From Aeromicrobium stalagmiti (GTDB lineage Bacteria > Actinomycetota > Actinomycetes > Propionibacteriales > Nocardioidaceae): DNA of 64,000 nt. Every line of letters begins with the position of its first letter. Position 1 is the stretch's first letter. A program made the position numbers and the translations under genes. The DNA lies in NCBI RefSeq assembly GCF_013283745.1, contig NZ_JABSTZ010000003.1, forward strand, positions 1-64,000. The letters are read 5' to 3'. The notes under the pieces are model-generated. The model was not told where the DNA came from. It ran no database searches and saw only the letters and a program-made list of their open reading frames with translations. Positions 60,939 through 64,000 of the stretch are shown piece by piece.

Positions 60939-62120
60939 ATGGAAGCAGCGTCCGACCCCGGCCAGGTGATCCTCGACGAGATCGCCGCGCTCGAGGTCGA
61001 GCGTGCCCGGATCGAGGCGCGGATCGCCCATCGGATGCTGGCGTTCGACGACGTCCGACGCACCGAGTCCGAGCGGCACGCCGATCCCCGCGTCGCCGAG
61101 ATCGAGCGCTCGTTCGCGGCCGACGAGCTCGGCGTGGCGCTGCACCTGCCGACCAAGGTCGTGCAGGACCGTCTCGCGCAGCTCCGTCGCGTCCGCAGCC
61201 TGCTGCCGCTGACGTGGGTCGCGTTCCTCGTCGGCGACATCGACGCCTACCGCGTCTCGCTCATCGCGGCCGCCGCCCACAAGGTGCGGGGAGACAACCA
61301 CCACCTCATCCACCTCGACGCCGCCGTCGGCGACTACGCGTCGTCGCACACCGTCTCGCAGCTGCGAGGCTGGCTCAACCGGTTCGTGGCCCGGTGGGCG
61401 CCCGACCGGTGCGCCGCCCGCGACGAGCACGCGAAGCGGGCGGTCTGGGTCCGGCCGGGCGACGACGGCATGTCGTGGCTCACGGCCTACCTCCCGACCG
61501 CCGACGCCGAGCGGATCGACGCCGCCCTCACCCAGCGCGCGCGGGCCCTGTCCGACGACGACCGCACGATCGACCAGCGGAGGGCCGACCTTTTCGTCGA
61601 CCTGCTGCTCGGTCGCGGCGCGGACGGGGCCTCCACGAGCGCCCGTGCGGTCGTCGGCATCACGGTGCCGGTCACCTCGCTGACCGGGCTCGACGACCTG
61701 CCCGGCGAGTCGTTCGACGGCTCGTTCGCCCTGCCGGCCGACATGGTCCGCGACCTGCTGGCCGATCCCGACACCCTCTGGTTCCGCATCCTGACCGATC
61801 CGCTCGGCCGGGTGCTCGACACCACCGAACCCCGACCGTTCCCGTCCGACGCCCTCCGCACGGCCGTCCAGGCCCGTGACGGCACCTGCCGGTTCCCGAC
61901 CTGCACCCAGCCGGCCATCACCTGCGACCTCGACCACGAGATCCCCCGGCCCGACGGTCCCACCCACGGCGACAACCTTCGCGCCCTCTGCCGGCGGCAC
62001 CACAACATCAAGACCCACCGTGTCGCCGAGCCGACCGACGTCGCGATGCGCCGCCGGACCCCGTCACGCGTCGAGGTCGACCTCGCCCACTTCATCACCG
62101 ACTGGCACTACGCCGCCTGA
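60939..62120 (+). CDS. DUF222 / HNH endonuclease domain protein
   Basis: A 393-residue protein of the same broad family as the gene at 18104-19399 but quite different in sequence. The N-terminal DUF222-like region starts with a coiled-coil helix (EIAALEVERARIEARIAHRML); the C-terminal HNH reads GTCRFPTCTQPAITCDLDHEIPRP, then NLRALCRRHHNIKTH. ATG 60939 has TTGGAGG just upstream. No LexA box is seen. It lies between the pafA side and the prcA side of the pupylation block, where an insertion is plausible. Confidence 0.88.
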   Translation: MEAASDPGQVILDEIAALEVERARIEARIAHRMLAFDDVRRTESERHADPRVAEIERSFAADELGVALHLPTKVVQDRLAQLRRVRSLLPLTWVAFLVGDIDAYRVSLIAAAAHKVRGDNHHLIHLDAAVGDYASSHTVSQLRGWLNRFVARWAPDRCAARDEHAKRAVWVRPGDDGMSWLTAYLPTADAERIDAALTQRARALSDDDRTIDQRRADLFVDLLLGRGADGASTSARAVVGITVPVTSLTGLDDLPGESFDGSFALPADMVRDLLADPDTLWFRILTDPLGRVLDTTEPRPFPSDALRTAVQARDGTCRFPTCTQPAITCDLDHEIPRPDGPTHGDNLRALCRRHHNIKTHRVAEPTDVAMRRRTPSRVEVDLAHFITDWHYAA

Positions 62121-62213
62121 GAAGGTGGACACAGGCGGGCTTGGCCGGCCGCGTGCCATTGGCGGTGACTCAGCGACGTATCAGCAGGCTGGAAAGGTCG
62201 CTGAGTCACCGAC

Positions 62214-62810
62214 TCACGAGGTGTCGCGGCGTCTTCGCGCTGCCTTGATGCGCGAACGGCGACGGAAGCCGGCCCAAGCCCGCCAGCCGGAGAACAGCAC
62301 CAGCAGGACGAGGACCGCGACGGCCCAGGGGTTGCGGGACCCCGCCAGCACGCCGACCAGGGCGAGGCCCCAGATGGCGAGGCCCACGAGATGTGCCCAG
62401 CCGGACTGGATCACGTTCATGAGGAGCGAGTCGTCCGGAGAGAGCTCGGGCACCGACGAACGGGTCTCGGTGTCGTCCAGCGCCCGGGCCGTGCCCCCGG
62501 CCTCGGTGATCTCGTCCCGCAGGTGGTCGAGCGCGCCGTCGAGACGGTTGACGAGGAAGTAGCCGGTGCGTCCGGGGCTCGTGGTGACGACGAGCCGCCG
62601 ACGCGGGACCCGCATCGACCGCGGCGCAGCACCGAGCCCGACGATCTCGGCCAGCGCCACGTCGAAGCCGTCGTCGCCGCCGAGGGCGCGCTCCAGGCCG
62701 TGCGGCACGAAGACCAGCCGCCCCGCTCGGACGTGCAGTCGTCCGCCGAGCGCCCGATCACCCCGCCAGAAGTTGGCGCGGGCGGACCAGTCGCCGGCGG
62801 GGTCGGTCAT
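62214..62810 (-). CDS. Membrane protein with N-terminal GRAM/PH-like region
   Basis: A 198-residue protein. Residues 1-120 are soluble (NFWRGDRALGGRLHVRAGRLVFVPHGLERAL-type beta strands, resembling GRAM or PH-like folds); two membrane helices follow (GWAHLVGLAIWGLALVGVLAG, WAVAVLVLLVLFSGWRAWAG) and a very basic tail. No function known. ATG 62810 overlaps the previous gene stop (ATGA), forming a pair with the membrane protein upstream. Confidence 0.7.
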   Translation of the reverse strand: MTDPAGDWSARANFWRGDRALGGRLHVRAGRLVFVPHGLERALGGDDGFDVALAEIVGLGAAPRSMRVPRRRLVVTTSPGRTGYFLVNRLDGALDHLRDEITEAGGTARALDDTETRSSVPELSPDDSLLMNVIQSGWAHLVGLAIWGLALVGVLAGSRNPWAVAVLVLLVLFSGWRAWAGFRRRSRIKAARRRRDTS

Positions 62811-63208
62811 GCCACGACCTCGGGGTTGAAGATCCGGGTGCCGGCCACCATGACGGCCGTGCCGATCACTCCGAGGACGATGGTGGGCACGAGCGCTTCG
62901 GTACCGACACCTCCGTTGAGTGCGTTGACCGCGAGCAGCCAGCCGACGATCACCAGGGCGGCCACGGCGACGTGCCACCCGCGAGAGTGTCGTCGGGGGC
63001 GCCTGTCACGGTCGAACCGGATCCTGAACCACAGGCCGAGCCCGATGCCGATGCAGGGCCCAATGAACGACACGAACATGTCGTCCACCCGGTCCGAGCG
63101 GCCGACCCACGAGAGCTGGGCGGCGCCGAGCGCCACCACGAGCACGAGGCCCAGCAGCCCTCCGGCCACGGTCCTCGAGGGCAATGTCGGGTCGACCGTG
63201 TCAGGCAT
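62807..63208 (-). CDS. Small membrane protein, four predicted helices
   Basis: A 133-residue protein with helices around AGGLLGLVLVVALGAAQL, MFVSFIGPCIGIGLGLWF, VAVAALVIVGWLLAVNAL and LVPTIVLGVIGTAVMVAG. No family is recognised. ATG 63208 lies 41 bases after the prcA stop, so it could be transcribed with prcB-prcA. Confidence 0.7.
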   Translation of the reverse strand: MPDTVDPTLPSRTVAGGLLGLVLVVALGAAQLSWVGRSDRVDDMFVSFIGPCIGIGLGLWFRIRFDRDRRPRRHSRGWHVAVAALVIVGWLLAVNALNGGVGTEALVPTIVLGVIGTAVMVAGTRIFNPEVVA

Positions 63209-63249
63209 GGCGTCGCCATACCCGATTGCACGGCTCCCAAACGCCGGAG

Positions 63250-63945
63250 CTACGCCTCGAGCGCCGCCGCGACGTCGGCATCGCTGAGGCGCTTGAACTT
63301 GCGCGGCTGGGGGCGCGACCGGGTCAGCACGCCGATCTCGAGCGCGGACGCCTCGACCGTACGAGCGGGATCGGTGTCCTGGCCCAGGGCCGTCACGGCG
63401 AGCTTGACGGCTGCGGCCAGGTCGAGGCCGGGCGTGTAGTGCTCGCCGAGATAGGTCTCGACCTGCTCGCTCTGGCCACCCATGACGCCGAACCCCTGGA
63501 CGTCGGCGACCGAGCCGTCGTACATCAGGCGGTAGACCTGGTCGGACGACGCGTCGGCGCCCAGCTCGCCGACGAAGATCTCGACCTCGTAGGGCTTCTC
63601 ACCACCGGCCGAAAAGATCGTGCCGAGGGTCTGGGCGTACGCGTTGGCGAGGCTGCGGCCGGTCACGTCGCGTCGGTCGTAGGAGTAGCCGCGCATGTCG
63701 GCCAGACGGACGCCGGCGATCCGCAGGTTCTCGAACTCGTTGTAGCGTCCGACCGCCGCGAAGCCGATGCGGTCGTAGATCTCGCTGATCTTGTGCAGCG
63801 CCTGCGACGGGTTCTCCGCGACGAACAGGATGCCGTCGGCGTAGTGGACGACCGCCACGCTGCGCCCGCGGCTGATGCCCTTGCGGGCGAAGTCGGCCCG
63901 GTCCTTCATGAGCTGCTCGGGCGAGACGTAGAACTGCTGGGTCAT
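63250..63945 (-). CDS. prcA: Proteasome alpha subunit
   Basis: A 231-residue subunit of the outer rings of the 20S core, which gates substrate entry for pupylated proteins. The family N-terminus [27 protein letters not shown], the [20 protein letters not shown] strand and [18 protein letters not shown] are present. ATG 63945 lies 27 bases after the end of prcB, the usual prcB-prcA order. Confidence 0.97.
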   Translation of the reverse strand: MTQQFYVSPEQLMKDRADFARKGISRGRSVAVVHYADGILFVAENPSQALHKISEIYDRIGFAAVGRYNEFENLRIAGVRLADMRGYSYDRRDVTGRSLANAYAQTLGTIFSAGGEKPYEVEIFVGELGADASSDQVYRLMYDGSVADVQGFGVMGGQSEQVETYLGEHYTPGLDLAAAVKLAVTALGQDTDPARTVEASALEIGVLTRSRPQPRKFKRLSDADVAAALEA

Positions 63946-63972
63946 GGGATGCCTCTCTGTGCCTACGTCGGA

Positions 63973-64000
63973 TCAGTTGAGCGGGGCGGACGGACCGTCG
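63973..64000 (-). CDS. prcB: Proteasome beta subunit, C-terminal end (partial)
   Basis: The complement of the last bases reads Asp-Gly-Pro-Ser-Ala-Pro-Leu-Asn-stop, resembling the tail of PrcB. The gene runs off the right edge; its catalytic Thr lies outside. Position directly before prcA supports the call. Confidence 0.75.

Overview
The window is a high-GC actinobacterial chromosome segment, most likely from the Nocardioidaceae (an Aeromicrobium/Nocardioides-like organism). This is inferred from the pupylation and proteasome genes (pafA, pafB, pafC, prcA and the tail of prcB), rbpA, a GarA-type FHA protein, FtsR, paired DUF881 proteins, two DUF222-HNH genes, GTG and TTG starts, and many genes that look leaderless (a -10 hexamer about 6 nt before the start codon). 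No rRNA, tRNA or CRISPR array is visible. Coding density is very high and no gene-free stretch exceeds 300 bases. Coordinates include the stop codon.

Region 1 (1-9425). The left edge cuts an IS481-family element inserted downstream of sodA. Then comes the conserved actinobacterial block of a CDP-alcohol phosphatidyltransferase, DUF881, small basic protein, DUF881, gcvH, garA-like FHA, ftsR, a DUF151 nuclease-like protein and a second MerR regulator. A glycine riboswitch precedes gcvP. GcvH and GcvP are the H and P proteins of glycine cleavage; gcvT is not here.

Region 2 (9420-21824). A long fold-back separates gcvP from a hydrolase. SigK/RskA follow, with a self-type promoter, then glutaryl-CoA dehydrogenase, a hydrolase with two small membrane proteins, rtcB behind a leader ORF and terminator hairpin, a lipoprotein/TMEM175 pair, a DUF222-HNH gene under a LexA box, and several small hypotheticals.

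Region 3 (21826-26082). A sulfate assimilation operon reads cysH-cysD-cysN-cysG on the minus strand. Sulfite reductase itself is absent.

Region 4 (26301-35099). Small housekeeping and hypothetical genes lie around a well-matched chromosome-dimer resolution site (dif) at 32641-32668, which places the window in the replication terminus. A broken peptidase E gene lies about 1.3 kb from it.

Region 5 (35197-50869). This region holds a fatty-acid desaturase, a phosphoribosyltransferase, an esterase, a metallo-hydrolase and a transporter. An unusual XRE-HTH/MurA-like fusion has an operator palindrome inside its promoter. Next are a GDPD/MFS pair, rbpA behind a SigR-type promoter, and the overlapping trio ppm1-lnt-M24 peptidase. 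A secreted M28 peptidase and a 5'-3' exonuclease follow.

Region 6 (51153-64000). On the minus strand, helY, a lipid kinase, tatC, tatA, pafC, pafB, an FKBP lipoprotein and pafA follow the order known from Mycobacterium tuberculosis (Rv2092c-Rv2097c). prcA and the end of prcB come at the right edge. Between pafA and prcA lie a broken gene, a second DUF222-HNH gene and two membrane proteins.
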